This document shows, one piece after another, positions 36,042 to 45,584 of a stretch of 64,000 nt of DNA. The stretch is from positions 1-64,000 of the forward strand of contig PCXB01000041.1 in the NCBI GenBank assembly GCA_002787535.1, read 5' to 3'. Under the pieces are notes generated by a model that was not told the DNA's origin, ran no database searches, and saw only the letters and a program-made list of their open reading frames with translations. The stretch comes from Deltaproteobacteria bacterium CG11_big_fil_rev_8_21_14_0_20_45_16 (lineage in GTDB: Bacteria > Bdellovibrionota > UBA2394). Position 1 is the first letter of the stretch, and every line of letters begins with the position of its first letter. The position numbers and the translations under genes were made by a program.

Positions 36042-37016
36042 GTGGGTCGGAAATCATTTAGAAAAAAATCCTTCTTCCGCAAATTTGATGGAAGTTTAAT
36101 CCTCAGTCTTTTGATCCTAGGGAGCGCGAGCTTCTTCAGTCTCCCGTGGATGTTTCTTCCGGCTGCCGGCTATGTGGTGCTTCGCAGAAATGAATTGTGG
36201 GGCAGCGTCCTTCTGCTGGCTTCTGCCTTACTGGCTTGCCAAGTATTGTCGGAGCGTTCGGGGCTTGGGCTTGATATTCTCAGTTTAGTATTGTTTTTTT
36301 CTGCCGCACCCATTCTCTATTTTGGTCGGAAGGCCAAGCATTGGGGCACTGAAAAACTTTTGTATGGCTATGTTGGCCTTGGTCTGCTGGCATTTTTGGG
36401 ATTGAGCCTCGGCCATTGGGCTCATGGCAGCATTATGAATTGGTTTAATACCGAAATGAACGCAGATCTTGTTAAGTCCTTTTTTGGAATGGATCAATGG
36501 CCGGCAGACCTTCGGACAAGGCTTGAAAAGATCATCTTTCCGTTCGTGCGACTCACTTTAGTCGCTTGGTTTGGTGTTATGCTGGCCTCTATTTTCTTGT
36601 TTAACGCTTTTTTACTTCGCTTGAGCTCTCGAAGGAATCCCCTTAAATTTTGGGTTCATTTCAGCTCTTGGCGACCCAAGGATTGGGTGTTGATTGTCGT
36701 GGTTATAGGACTGGGGATTTTGGCCGCCAGCCCGGGCCCTTTGATTCCAGACACCATCGAGTTGTTGCCTTGGCTAGGCTGGAATTTAGCGATTTTAGGT
36801 TCCTTTCCCATTGTTTTGGGGGGGCTTAGTTTCTTGAGTTATATGACTCCAAGATTGCCTTTCTTTCTTTCGATTCTTGTCCTATTAGTGTTGTTTAGTA
36901 ATCCACCGCCGGTTCTCCTTTTGACGGGCCTTGCAGATATGTGGTTTGACTTCCGGAAGCGTTGGAAGTCTCAAGCCGAGCAAAGCAAAGACGAGGACGA
37001 CAAACCCTGGATCTAG
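36042..37016 (+). CDS. DUF2232-type polytopic membrane protein
   Basis: A 324-residue protein with about eight hydrophobic segments and basic ends, placed between rpsF and rplI. In many Bacillota and deltaproteobacterial-type genomes a DUF2232 (YybS-like) membrane protein occupies this ribosomal slot. Family resemblance is judged from topology and position, with FSSWRPKDWVLIVVVIGLGIL as the clearest family-like stretch. Function is unknown. Starts at GTG 36042. Confidence 0.72.
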   Translation: MGRKSFRKKSFFRKFDGSLILSLLILGSASFFSLPWMFLPAAGYVVLRRNELWGSVLLLASALLACQVLSERSGLGLDILSLVLFFSAAPILYFGRKAKHWGTEKLLYGYVGLGLLAFLGLSLGHWAHGSIMNWFNTEMNADLVKSFFGMDQWPADLRTRLEKIIFPFVRLTLVAWFGVMLASIFLFNAFLLRLSSRRNPLKFWVHFSSWRPKDWVLIVVVIGLGILAASPGPLIPDTIELLPWLGWNLAILGSFPIVLGGLSFLSYMTPRLPFFLSILVLLVLFSNPPPVLLLTGLADMWFDFRKRWKSQAEQSKDEDDKPWI

Positions 37017-37060
37017 ATTAAGGGTCTGTTGGCGTGTGAGCGAAGCAAGAAAGGTAGTTT

Positions 37061-37648
37061 ATGGAAATTATTCTTAAAAAAGATGTGCCTAATGTCGGAA
37101 GAATCGGTGAGTTGGTAAATGTTCGAAACGGCTACGCCAGGAATTTTTTGCTTCCTCGATCCTTAGCGGTTGTTGCAGTGAAGGGAAACAAAACTGCCCT
37201 CGATCATCAGCTCAAGCTAGTTGAGACAGACAAAAAGAAACTCCGAGAAGAGTCTGAAGAAGCTTCGAAAGAATTTGCGAAGATTAAAATTTCTTTGCAA
37301 AAACGCTTTAACGATCAGAATAAAATGTTCGGCACAATCTCGTCGACGGAGCTTGTTGAAGAGTTGAAATCGAGGGGTTATGTCGTAGATCGTCGAGATC
37401 TTGAGATTCCAGAAATATCTGGTGAAGGAAGTTTCGAAATCAAAGTAAGATTGCCAGGGGATGTTTTTACAAGTTTTCAGCTAAAAATCGAGGCCATCAA
37501 AGAAAAAGAGAAGAAATCAGGAGCTAAAAAGCGGGCACCTAAAGTAGCAAAGGCCGAGGCAGCTGCTGAGGATGCGGATAGCACTGAAACCGGTGGCGAA
37601 GCTGCAGAAACAACCGATACAACTACCGAAGCAAAGTCCGAAGACTAA
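37061..37648 (+). CDS. rplI: 50S ribosomal protein L9
   Basis: A 195-residue L9: the N-terminal domain MEIILKKDVPNVGRIGELVNVRNGYARNFLLPRSLA binds rRNA, a long connecting helix follows, and a C-terminal domain with MFGTISSTELVEELKSRG. The last 45 residues are an extra Lys/Ala/Glu/Thr-rich tail, a habit shared with other ribosomal proteins in this window (S2, L25). Confidence 0.96.
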   Translation: MEIILKKDVPNVGRIGELVNVRNGYARNFLLPRSLAVVAVKGNKTALDHQLKLVETDKKKLREESEEASKEFAKIKISLQKRFNDQNKMFGTISSTELVEELKSRGYVVDRRDLEIPEISGEGSFEIKVRLPGDVFTSFQLKIEAIKEKEKKSGAKKRAPKVAKAEAAAEDADSTETGGEAAETTDTTTEAKSED

Positions 37649-37672
37649 GATAGGCTGGGGGATTAGGCTTCC

Positions 37673-39070
37673 ATGGATGGGGATACCGAAATCTGGGAAG
37701 AGGGTCCTGTAGGGGCAAGTGCGCGGGCGTCCACCAAGTCGATTTTTAAACTTCCACCACAAAATCTAGAAGCCGAGAAACAAGTTCTTGGCAGTATGCT
37801 TATTGATGCCGAAGCGATCGAAAAGGTCCTCGAGCATATTGAAGCCAGCGATTTTTATACCAAAGCCCATCAGATCATTTTCAATGCCGTTTTAGAAATT
37901 AGCCGTCAAGGTGGTGGGGCTGATCTTTTGACGGTATCGGACTATCTTCAGGCTCAGAACCTTTTGGAAGCTGCTGGAGGCACCAGCCAGTTGGCTTCGC
38001 TTGTCGATACCATTGCCAGCAGTGCCAATGTCGAGGCTTACGCAAAACTTATTCGAGAAAAAGCCGTCCTGAGACGATTGATTCAGGTGGGGACCGGAAT
38101 TGTTGAAGAGTCCTATCAAGGGGCTTCGAGCATTTCGGACCTTATCGATAAAGTTGAGCGAGAGGTTTTTCAGATTTCCGAGAGAAGTTTGACCCGTGGT
38201 TCATTTGCCATTCGGGATATGGTCAAAGACGCCTTCAAGCGCATTCAAGATCGCTTTGAGAAAAAGTCAGCCATTACTGGAATTCCCACAAGCTATGATA
38301 GCCTGGACCGGCTAACTTCGGGCTTTCAAAATTCGGATTTAGTGATTTTGGCTGCACGTCCCTCGGTCGGAAAGACCGCGCTCTGTCTTAATATGGTTTC
38401 GAATATTGCGATGCGGGAGCAAATTCCTTGTGTGGTTTTTTCATTAGAAATGTCCAAGGAGCAGCTTGTGCAGCGACTCCTTTGTATGGAGTCTCGGGTG
38501 GATGGCTCCCGATTGCGGGGAGGCTATCTAACTGATGAAGACTGGCCCCGCCTTACTCATGCGGCGAGTGCTTTATCCGAGGCACCGATTTTTATCGACG
38601 ATACGCCTGGCATGACAACTTTTGAGTTACGAGCTAAATGCCGACGATTGGCTAAATCGCATGGTCTTGGTTTTATTGTGATCGATTACTTGCAACTTAT
38701 GCGAGTCAAAGGAAAGGTCGAAAGCCGCGAGCGAGAAATTGCCGAAATTTCTAGATCGTTAAAAGCCTTGGCCAAAGAACTGAATGTTCCGGTTTTGGCG
38801 CTGTCGCAGCTCAATCGATCCTTGGAAGCTCGGCAAGATAAGCGACCCGTACTTTCGGATTTGCGTGAGTCCGGTGCAATCGAGCAGGATGCAGATATCA
38901 TCATGTTCCTTTATCGTGACGAAGTTTACAATCCGGATACGGAACATCCCGGGATAGCCGAACTTATCATCAGCAAGCATCGTAATGGTCCAACAGGACT
39001 AGTCAAAATGGCCTTTCTTAATGAATACACACGATTTGAGAATTTGGCTGAAGACGACGGGATGATGTAG
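37673..39070 (+). CDS. dnaB: Replicative DNA helicase DnaB
   Basis: A 465-residue hexameric helicase. N-terminal domain: PPQNLEAEKQVLGSML. RecA-like motor: Walker A LAARPSVGKTALCLN, LEMSKEQLVQRLL, Walker B-like FIVIDYLQLM, SQLNRSLEARQDKRPVLSDLRESGAIEQDADIIMFLYRDEVY. Uninterrupted by an intein. The rplI-dnaB adjacency is widespread. Confidence 0.97.
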   Translation: MDGDTEIWEEGPVGASARASTKSIFKLPPQNLEAEKQVLGSMLIDAEAIEKVLEHIEASDFYTKAHQIIFNAVLEISRQGGGADLLTVSDYLQAQNLLEAAGGTSQLASLVDTIASSANVEAYAKLIREKAVLRRLIQVGTGIVEESYQGASSISDLIDKVEREVFQISERSLTRGSFAIRDMVKDAFKRIQDRFEKKSAITGIPTSYDSLDRLTSGFQNSDLVILAARPSVGKTALCLNMVSNIAMREQIPCVVFSLEMSKEQLVQRLLCMESRVDGSRLRGGYLTDEDWPRLTHAASALSEAPIFIDDTPGMTTFELRAKCRRLAKSHGLGFIVIDYLQLMRVKGKVESREREIAEISRSLKALAKELNVPVLALSQLNRSLEARQDKRPVLSDLRESGAIEQDADIIMFLYRDEVYNPDTEHPGIAELIISKHRNGPTGLVKMAFLNEYTRFENLAEDDGMM

Positions 39071-39084
39071 TCTTCGAATTAGCG

Positions 39085-39660
39085 ATGTCATTGAGCTTTT
39101 TCTTGTTACTTATTTTTTCCTATTTATTAGGCGCGGTTCCTTTTGGCCTCTTGTGGGGTCGAGTTTTTGCGGATGTTGATATTCGAGAGTTTGGCTCAGG
39201 CAATATTGGCGCCACTAATATGAATCGTGTCTTGGGGCGGAAACTGGGTGCGGCCACATTGGCGAGTGATATTCTAAAAGCCATTGTTCCGGTGGGAATG
39301 GCTCAATTGTTTTTGCAAAATGATTTTCAAGTTGCCTGTGTGGGTGTAGCCGCGGTCTTAGGCCATTGCTATCCGATTTATCTTAAGTTCATGGGTGGTA
39401 AAGGCGTAGCAAGTTCTTTTGGAATTATGCTTTGGATCGCACCTTTTTCGGCCTTAGTGGCGTTAGCTCTTTGGCTTCTTACGTATCGCTTTACAAAGAT
39501 TTCCTCACTGAGTGCGATCATCGCCACTTCGTGCTTGCCGCTGGTGGTATTTTTCGAAAAATCGTCGGATGTCGCCTTGGTCGTTTTGGTTCTCTGCCTT
39601 CTGGTGGTATTCCGCCACCGTGAAAATATTGAGCGTCTTCGCCAGGGAAAAGAGAAATAG
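39085..39660 (+). CDS. plsY: Acyl-phosphate glycerol-3-phosphate acyltransferase PlsY
   Basis: A 191-residue integral membrane enzyme starting phospholipid synthesis from acyl-phosphate. Motifs: YLLGAVPFGLLWG, DIREFGSGNIGATNMNRVLG, HCYPIYLKFMGGKGVASSFG. Last gene of the rpsF-rplI-dnaB run; a bidirectional terminator follows within 20 bases. Confidence 0.95.
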   Translation: MSLSFFLLLIFSYLLGAVPFGLLWGRVFADVDIREFGSGNIGATNMNRVLGRKLGAATLASDILKAIVPVGMAQLFLQNDFQVACVGVAAVLGHCYPIYLKFMGGKGVASSFGIMLWIAPFSALVALALWLLTYRFTKISSLSAIIATSCLPLVVFFEKSSDVALVVLVLCLLVVFRHRENIERLRQGKEK

Positions 39661-39675
39661 TTCTAAGGCAAAAAA

Positions 39676-39701
39676 GAAAGGCCCCCTTTAGGAGGCCTTT
39701 C
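39676..39701. terminator. Bidirectional terminator between plsY and the convergent gene
   Basis: GAAAGGCCCCC (39676-39686) pairs with GGAGGCCTTTC (39691-39701) around TTTA, with one mismatch. On the minus strand it is followed by CTTTTTTG; on the plus strand by a shorter T-rich stretch (TTCTTTT). It serves the convergent plsY and the secreted-protein gene. Confidence 0.8.
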
Positions 39702-39735
39702 GAAAGCTTCTTTTGTAGGTCATTTGGATCAGGCC

Positions 39736-40317
39736 TTAATCTAAAGGCATCGGTTGAGCATCGCGGTCGTTTCTTACATAATTTCGGCTCTTGACCACAG
39801 GCTGAGGGAAATAAGTATTTTCCAATTTCTTGATTTCTTGTTTCGTTTCAGAAATTTCATCTTGGCAGTCAGCTAACCACTCTCGGAGTTCCGCGCGTTT
39901 GTTCGATTGCAGATCGCCAAAACTAAGTTGAGCATCCATATCAATCGGATACATATTCCAAATACTGGGTCCGCTATTTTTAAACAGATCGTTGATTTCC
40001 TCAATTTGCGTTCGATACTCATTCGCCTCTTCCACTAAGAGAGTAATTTTATCACTAAGCGCAGGAATTAAAAGCCTCGCGGTATCTTGAGCTTCTCGCC
40101 AACAGATTGTATAGGCGCTCAACTCCACATCATCCAGGCTCATCTGGTGGGCATAAGGCCTCTTATAACAATTCTCTTCTCGCTGAAGATCTATTCGAAG
40201 ACGATCGACTTCACTCATTCCACCACCTATATCTTCTGGGCCGGCAAATAAATTTGCTGAGGTGAAACTTAAAATAGTAAGGGTCAATAGACCGCTTAAG
40301 GCTTGTTTACTAATCAT
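39736..40317 (-). CDS. Secreted hypothetical protein
   Basis: A 193-residue protein with a signal peptide (QALSGLLTLTILSFTSANLFA then GPEDIGGG). The mature part is helical and charged with three cysteines (ENCYKRP, TICWREA, LADCQDE) and coiled-coil-like stretches such as KITLLVEEANEYRTQIEEINDL and ISETKQEIKKLENTY. Likely periplasmic. No family recognised. It is divergent from the M3 peptidase gene. Confidence 0.72.
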   Translation of the reverse strand: MISKQALSGLLTLTILSFTSANLFAGPEDIGGGMSEVDRLRIDLQREENCYKRPYAHQMSLDDVELSAYTICWREAQDTARLLIPALSDKITLLVEEANEYRTQIEEINDLFKNSGPSIWNMYPIDMDAQLSFGDLQSNKRAELREWLADCQDEISETKQEIKKLENTYFPQPVVKSRNYVRNDRDAQPMPLD

Positions 40318-40513
40318 ACTAATTACTCCTTATCCCTGAATTTGTCCTTAATCAGACTCTTAGCGCAGAAGTACAAAGTTCGCAAGGCGGGTGGGCTAAG
40401 GTCAGGGTAAATGGGGGCAATGGGCTTGTATGAACGGCTTGGCTGGTCTAGAAGGGGACTTTATTTTTGGGCATTCGAGAAACCGTCAGTTTTTAGAAGA
40501 GAAGGGCATATTC

Positions 40514-42796
40514 ATGAAAATGCGAATTTTAAAACTAGTTAAAATATTAGGTGTTCTATCTTTGGGCGTCTTCCTTAGCGCCTGTGAACTTGATAAGCGG
40601 GGTAGTCATGTTTTTTCAAAGCTTGGCCCAAGTGTAACGACCGATCCCGATGGGAAGCCGAGTCAGACTGGACCCAGCGAAATGGAGGAGCCTTTAGTTG
40701 AGATCCCAGGCGGCGATGAGACGGCAACTCCGGCCGCGGATACGAAAATTCCACGTAAGGAAATGACTTATATTCAGATATTTCCTGAGCTCAGCTCATT
40801 TCATGGTTATGAACTTATGGTTCCAAATTTTAATCTGCACAAAAAAGAAATTTCTCAAGTTGTTACCAGCGCTCTGCTGGCAGCTCAAAAGGCGACCAGC
40901 ATTATATCGAGTCTGGATAAATCACAGATTACTTATGACACGACTTTTGGCGCCCTGGATATTACCTACGCGGAACTCTTTAGTGTCATCAACCCCATTG
41001 AAGTTATTGGCTCTACCGCCGTTGATAAGGCGGATCGTGATGTGGCGAGTGCAACCGTTGTTCGAGTCTATGAATGGTTAGAAGAAATCATGGTCGACAA
41101 AGTTCTATATTCGGTTTTGCTTGAAGCCTCTCAAAATCCAGGACGTGAATTGAGTGACGAAGAGCTTAAGTTCGTGCGAGAAACTTTGGCTGACTTTAGA
41201 CGAAGTGGTGTGGGACTGGACGGAATAGAGCTCGAGAAATTGGCGGCCTTAAAGAGTCAGCTTATCTATTTGTCGAGTAAATTCGCTCAAAATATTAGGG
41301 AATCCCAGGCTGCGGTCATTCTTCGAGAAGATGAGCTTGTCATGGTGTCGGACGATGTCAAAAAGCGTTGGTTACAAGATGGTGGTGGCTATTTAGTGAA
41401 CGTCAATATTACGGGTGAGTTCATAGATGCTGAGGAAAATATCATTGTTGAGTCAGCCAGAAAAAAAGTGGAGTTGGCTCGAGATTCATTAGCCAAAGAA
41501 GAGAATTTGCCGATTCTTCAGCAAATGGTCGATACTCGTTATCAAATTGCTAGAATCTTAGGCTTTGGTTCATGGACCGACTATCGAGTGGAAGATCGAA
41601 TGGCAGGATCTCGAAAGGCGGCTTTGAATTTTGTGGAAGGCTTAATTGATGCCTTTGATACAAAGTTTAAGGATGAAGTAGCCGAACTTCAGGTTTTGAA
41701 GGCGCAAGATCGTGCGCGATTTCCTGATTTGGTGGACGATGACGAAATCCACCTATGGGACTTTCGCTATTATCAAAGTATTTTGAAGAAGACGAAATAC
41801 AATATTGATACTAGCGAACTCCGCAACTACTTCGAAATGAGTCGGGTGCGCGAAGCCGCTTTTGAAACCTTTTCTAATTTGTTTGGATTAGAGTTCATCC
41901 AGCTTACACCTCCCTACAAATGGGTTGAGGATTTGGAATTTTTTATGGTTCTGGATAGAGAAACCAGAGAACCTTTAGGATCCTTTTATTTGGACCTTTA
42001 TCCTCGCGACGGGAAATATCAGCACTTTGCCCATTTCGGAATCATGCCCGGTTATCGAAAAGCTGACGGATCTTGGCGGCGTCCTGTAAGCGCTTTGATC
42101 TGTAACTTTCCGAAGGCGTCTTCGGATGAGCCATCACTTTTGTCACCAGACGAAGTGGGAACCTTTTTTCATGAGTTTGGGCATTTGATGCATTCAATGA
42201 TTAGTAAGGTTCGCCTTTCTCGATACTCCGGTACGGGCGTAGAGAGGGATTTCGTTGAGGCGCCGTCTCAAGTCTTTGAAGCTTGGGCTTGGGATCAAAA
42301 GGTTTTGGATAGTTTTGCCCAGCACTATCAAGATCCGACCAAGAAAATCAGTGCCGAAACTTTGCAAAAAATGAAAGAGGCGGATTTGGCGACCAAAGGT
42401 ATTTGGTATCGTCGGCAATTAACTTTTGCTTGGCTTGATCTTCAGTTTCATGGGTCCGATGACGTTCGAGATGTTGAAGAATTAACGAATGAGGCCTTCG
42501 ATAAGATTATGTTCGCTCAGCCAGAAGGGGCTTTTTTCGCAGCCAACTGGGGGCATATGGACGGGTATGACGGTGGCTATTATGGTTACGCCTGGGCGGA
42601 TGTGATTGCTCAAGACATGATATCAGCCTTTAAGAATTCCCTAGGAGGAATGTTAGATCCTGAACTCGGGCTTCGAATGAAGGAAGAGATTTACGAAGTT
42701 GGCGGAAGCCGGTCGGCATATGATTCGATCCGAAGTTTCTTGGGCCGTGATTATAATCGTGAGGCCTTTGATCGAGAAAACGGATTGACTCCTTAG
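40514..42796 (+). CDS. M3-family metallopeptidase lipoprotein
   Basis: About 760 residues from ATG 40514 (preceded by AGAGAAGGG). Residues 1-24 are a lipoprotein signal (LGVFLSAC, Cys24), then a Pro/Glu/Thr-rich linker, then an M3A-type oligopeptidase. The zinc motif is H553-EFG-H557 in FFHEFGHLMH, followed by DFVEAPSQVFEAWAWD; GYDGGYYGYAWADVIAQDM is the C-terminal substrate loop. Related cytoplasmic enzymes (thimet oligopeptidase, Dcp, PrlC) degrade short peptides. The lipid anchor would place this one outside the inner membrane, where it could trim peptides from secreted protein or prey. The frame upstream to 40430 is not preferred because it would hide the signal. Confidence 0.9.
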   Translation: MKMRILKLVKILGVLSLGVFLSACELDKRGSHVFSKLGPSVTTDPDGKPSQTGPSEMEEPLVEIPGGDETATPAADTKIPRKEMTYIQIFPELSSFHGYELMVPNFNLHKKEISQVVTSALLAAQKATSIISSLDKSQITYDTTFGALDITYAELFSVINPIEVIGSTAVDKADRDVASATVVRVYEWLEEIMVDKVLYSVLLEASQNPGRELSDEELKFVRETLADFRRSGVGLDGIELEKLAALKSQLIYLSSKFAQNIRESQAAVILREDELVMVSDDVKKRWLQDGGGYLVNVNITGEFIDAEENIIVESARKKVELARDSLAKEENLPILQQMVDTRYQIARILGFGSWTDYRVEDRMAGSRKAALNFVEGLIDAFDTKFKDEVAELQVLKAQDRARFPDLVDDDEIHLWDFRYYQSILKKTKYNIDTSELRNYFEMSRVREAAFETFSNLFGLEFIQLTPPYKWVEDLEFFMVLDRETREPLGSFYLDLYPRDGKYQHFAHFGIMPGYRKADGSWRRPVSALICNFPKASSDEPSLLSPDEVGTFFHEFGHLMHSMISKVRLSRYSGTGVERDFVEAPSQVFEAWAWDQKVLDSFAQHYQDPTKKISAETLQKMKEADLATKGIWYRRQLTFAWLDLQFHGSDDVRDVEELTNEAFDKIMFAQPEGAFFAANWGHMDGYDGGYYGYAWADVIAQDMISAFKNSLGGMLDPELGLRMKEEIYEVGGSRSAYDSIRSFLGRDYNREAFDRENGLTP

Positions 42797-42817
42797 GCTT
42801 TTTTAAAAATTGAGATT

Positions 42818-43918
42818 TTAGACGCGATCAATTTTAAGGTATTTGCCTTGAACGAGCTTGCGGAGAATTTCGATTGTTCGGTTTTTGCTGAAGGGACTTT
42901 TTTCTAATACGCTTCGCACTTTTTTGAGTTTCCAGGCGAGTTGAAAAACTTGTAACTCATCCGAATTGAGACCGGTTAGTGAGTTGTCAGGCAAGGCTTG
43001 AAGATTATCTGACTCTTTCAATGCCTCAGCCTTAGCTCGTTTTTCGTCTAAGCGACGTAGGCCATCCAAAAGCAAGGCTTCGACGGGCAAATCAATGCGA
43101 TCACTCAGGACGATCTGCGGAAGGGCATAAAGTGCAAAATAACCATCTTCAATCGAAAGACTTTCGTAAAAAGCTTCGATGGGGGAGAGATCTTGGAAGC
43201 TGGCGCTCAAGATGACGCCACCTTCAATGTATAAATAAGCCTGTTCAAGAGGCGGTTGATCCAGGCGAATCGGCCCACCAATTTTTTCGTTCGAAACAAC
43301 TAACAACCCAGTTTTTCGAGTTGTTGCTAACATTTGTAATAGATCAGGCAGAGAGATTTCGCTTAGCTTCCCTAGAATCAGGTGACCTCCTGTGGTGTCT
43401 GGCTCTTCGTCTTCATCTATTATCTTTCGTTGTGCACCAGATTCGATAAGCTCCTCATAAACATTTTCGGCCTTTTGAGCGTTGCTGAGGTCAGAATTTA
43501 AATTGAAAGCTTCGAGTTCTTGCTGTGATAAATCGGTCATGGGATTGGCGAGCTCAATAAAGCTGTCCATTTCCATCTCTTCTTGTTTGGCGACGCCCCG
43601 CGCTTGAAGGGCCCTTTCGTTAAACTCAACTTTCATCAGAAAAGATCCGATTCGAATTTGATCTTGATCATGAAGCTCTACTTTAGAGTTAATTTGATGT
43701 GCGTTGACGCAAGTGCCGTTTAAAGACTCAAGATCTTCAAGGGTAATTAGATTCAACTCGTCATTCCAAGTAATTTTGGAGTGTTTTCTCGAAATTTTTC
43801 TCTCGGGCAGTGGAATGTCCGCACGAGTATCTCGTCCTATTGTAAGGGACTGGCCTTTGATCAGGTCAAATTTTTGGCCGGCTATTTCTCCATTTAAAAT
43901 TGTAATTCGGCATTTCAC
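42818..43918 (-). CDS. FHA and DUF4388 (PATAN-like) domain protein
   Basis: A 366-residue protein. The N-terminal FHA domain (about 20-100) has TIGRDTRADIPLPERKISRKHSKI and LEDLESLNGTCVN. A central linker of about 75 residues is acidic. A DUF4388 domain (about 180-260) contains LILGKLSEISLPDLLQMLATTRKTGLLVVSN and AYLYIEGGVILSASFQDLSPIEAFYESL. A C-terminal winged-helix-like region ends the protein. DUF4388 occurs in signalling proteins of myxobacteria and relatives. It is third in a three-gene FHA cluster, seven bases after the previous gene. Confidence 0.85.
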   Translation of the reverse strand: MKCRITILNGEIAGQKFDLIKGQSLTIGRDTRADIPLPERKISRKHSKITWNDELNLITLEDLESLNGTCVNAHQINSKVELHDQDQIRIGSFLMKVEFNERALQARGVAKQEEMEMDSFIELANPMTDLSQQELEAFNLNSDLSNAQKAENVYEELIESGAQRKIIDEDEEPDTTGGHLILGKLSEISLPDLLQMLATTRKTGLLVVSNEKIGGPIRLDQPPLEQAYLYIEGGVILSASFQDLSPIEAFYESLSIEDGYFALYALPQIVLSDRIDLPVEALLLDGLRRLDEKRAKAEALKESDNLQALPDNSLTGLNSDELQVFQLAWKLKKVRSVLEKSPFSKNRTIEILRKLVQGKYLKIDRV

Positions 43919-43925
43919 AATAAAA

Positions 43926-44795
43926 TCAAACTGAAACGATTTGAACTTTAAAAACAGACTGACCGATCTGAATCAAATCGCCAGCTTTTAGTTCTTGATA
44001 GCTAATCTTACTACCGTTCACAAAAGTTCCGTTGGTGCTCGCTAAGTCTCGAACGAAAGCCTTCGTGCCACCGACAATCTCGATAGCGGCATGCTTTCGA
44101 GAAAGGTCGAGATCGTTTAGACGAACGTCGACATCCTTACGGCCGATCGTAGTAAGCTTCCCGACACAGTTAACCTGGCTAACACCCTCTGGAGCTTTGC
44201 GGGCTACGAGAACGACTTGAATTTTTGGGATACCACCCGTGGCTTCATTGGTGTCTCCCATGGCGGGATGATCCCATTTAGAGAAGGCCGACATCTCGTC
44301 GTTGATCAGATTGTCAATTCTCTGAATCCCCGTATCGCGATATTCAGCCCCTTCGGGGGGCAGGTCTGTGTCGACGGGTCTTGGAGCCGCCTCTATGGGT
44401 GTCGTTTTAGATTTTGCAGGACTTTCCTGAGCGCTCGGTTTGGCGATTGTCTCAACTTCAGAAATCGGCGTGTTTGCCTTTTTGAAATCTGAAAGCTGCT
44501 CGACAATACTAACACTTAGTCGGCTTAAGCCAACCGTCACGACATCCAAGTTGTTGAGCTCAATGCGCTCTGCAACCTTTTGGCTGCCCAGAAAAGTGCC
44601 ATTCGTAGAGCGTAAATCTTCCAGATATACGCTCTCTCCATCGATAACAAACTGACAGTGTTGGCCGGAAATTTTCTTATCTGACAGGCGAATTTCTCCA
44701 CGGCTGCGGCCGACCAAAACCTTCCCTTCGTCAAACTCGACGCTCTTGCCCTTTTCAGGACCATCAATAACCGTGATGGCGACTTTTACACCCAC
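43926..44795 (-). CDS. Double FHA-domain protein
   Basis: A 289-residue protein with two FHA domains, at residues 18-95 (KVLVGRSRGEIRLSDKKISGQHC, LEDLRSTNGTFL) and 213-289 (LTTIGRKDVDVRLNDLDLSRKHAAIE, VRDLASTNGTFVNG), joined by a Pro/Ser/Glu linker. FHA domains bind phosphothreonine and link Ser/Thr kinase signalling to partners. No kinase is in the window. Nine bases separate it from the upstream FHA gene. Confidence 0.9.
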   Translation of the reverse strand: MGVKVAITVIDGPEKGKSVEFDEGKVLVGRSRGEIRLSDKKISGQHCQFVIDGESVYLEDLRSTNGTFLGSQKVAERIELNNLDVVTVGLSRLSVSIVEQLSDFKKANTPISEVETIAKPSAQESPAKSKTTPIEAAPRPVDTDLPPEGAEYRDTGIQRIDNLINDEMSAFSKWDHPAMGDTNEATGGIPKIQVVLVARKAPEGVSQVNCVGKLTTIGRKDVDVRLNDLDLSRKHAAIEIVGGTKAFVRDLASTNGTFVNGSKISYQELKAGDLIQIGQSVFKVQIVSV

Positions 44796-44804
44796 ATTGG
44801 ACTC

Positions 44805-45521
44805 CTACTTGGACGATTCTTCTATAGAAAATTCTATCATGGTTTCGCCTACTTGAATGATATCTCCCGATTTTAATCGTATCGAGCTGACTTTTTTGGA
44901 GTTTACAGAAGTGCCATTCGTGGAGCCGAGATCTCTCAAAAATATATTTGAAGGGCTTAGAACTTCGACCATCGCGTGCTTTCTTGACGCATCAAGGTCA
45001 AGAATAACAATATCAGCTTCGCCGCGGCCTAACAGAATATGGGGTTTCTGAAGGCGATATTCTTTTTGCTTTAGCTCACCTTTGAGCCATTTAAAAACCA
45101 CTGTCGGCTGAACTATAGTTTGCGTGCTGGTTCGGAGATTTTCAATATCAACGGTTTGAGTGATGGGTTTTGTTTTCGTGCTAACAGTTACTTCTTCAAC
45201 TTGCCCATGGAAATCTCGAATATCCGCAAAGAAGCAAAGCGTCGTCATTCCAAACTCGATCACGTCTTGATCAACAAGAGTGATTTCTTTGGCGGCGCGT
45301 CGATTAACAAAACTGCCATTGGTACTACCAAGATCCTTAAATACAAAATTGTTTCCGTTTCGGTGAATCTCAGCGTGGAGGCTGGAAACTTTAGGATCAT
45401 CCAGAATTATGTCAGCCTGCTTTCTTCCAATACTTGTAATTTCCTTTTGTAAAGGGATCATAACCTGCGTTTGGTTTCGAATAAGCAGTAATCCTGCTTG
45501 TGAATGATGGAGCTTCGCCAC
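44805..45521 (-). CDS. Double FHA-domain protein
   Basis: A 238-residue protein with FHA domains at about 25-95 (TSIGRKQADIILDDPKVSSLHAEIHR, KDLGSTNGSFVN) and 165-235 (ILLGRGEADIVILDLDASRKHAMVEV, RDLGSTNGTSVN). It starts at GTG 45521 and is first in the leftward FHA operon, diverging from the PBP1A gene. Across the operon there are five FHA domains in three proteins and none has an evident membrane span. Confidence 0.9.
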   Translation of the reverse strand: MAKLHHSQAGLLLIRNQTQVMIPLQKEITSIGRKQADIILDDPKVSSLHAEIHRNGNNFVFKDLGSTNGSFVNRRAAKEITLVDQDVIEFGMTTLCFFADIRDFHGQVEEVTVSTKTKPITQTVDIENLRTSTQTIVQPTVVFKWLKGELKQKEYRLQKPHILLGRGEADIVILDLDASRKHAMVEVLSPSNIFLRDLGSTNGTSVNSKKVSSIRLKSGDIIQVGETMIEFSIEESSK

Positions 45522-45584
45522 AGTTCATTGTACAATTTATCTCGAGCTGAGTTCACTGTAATTTGTAAAGAGGCTAGGAGTTTC

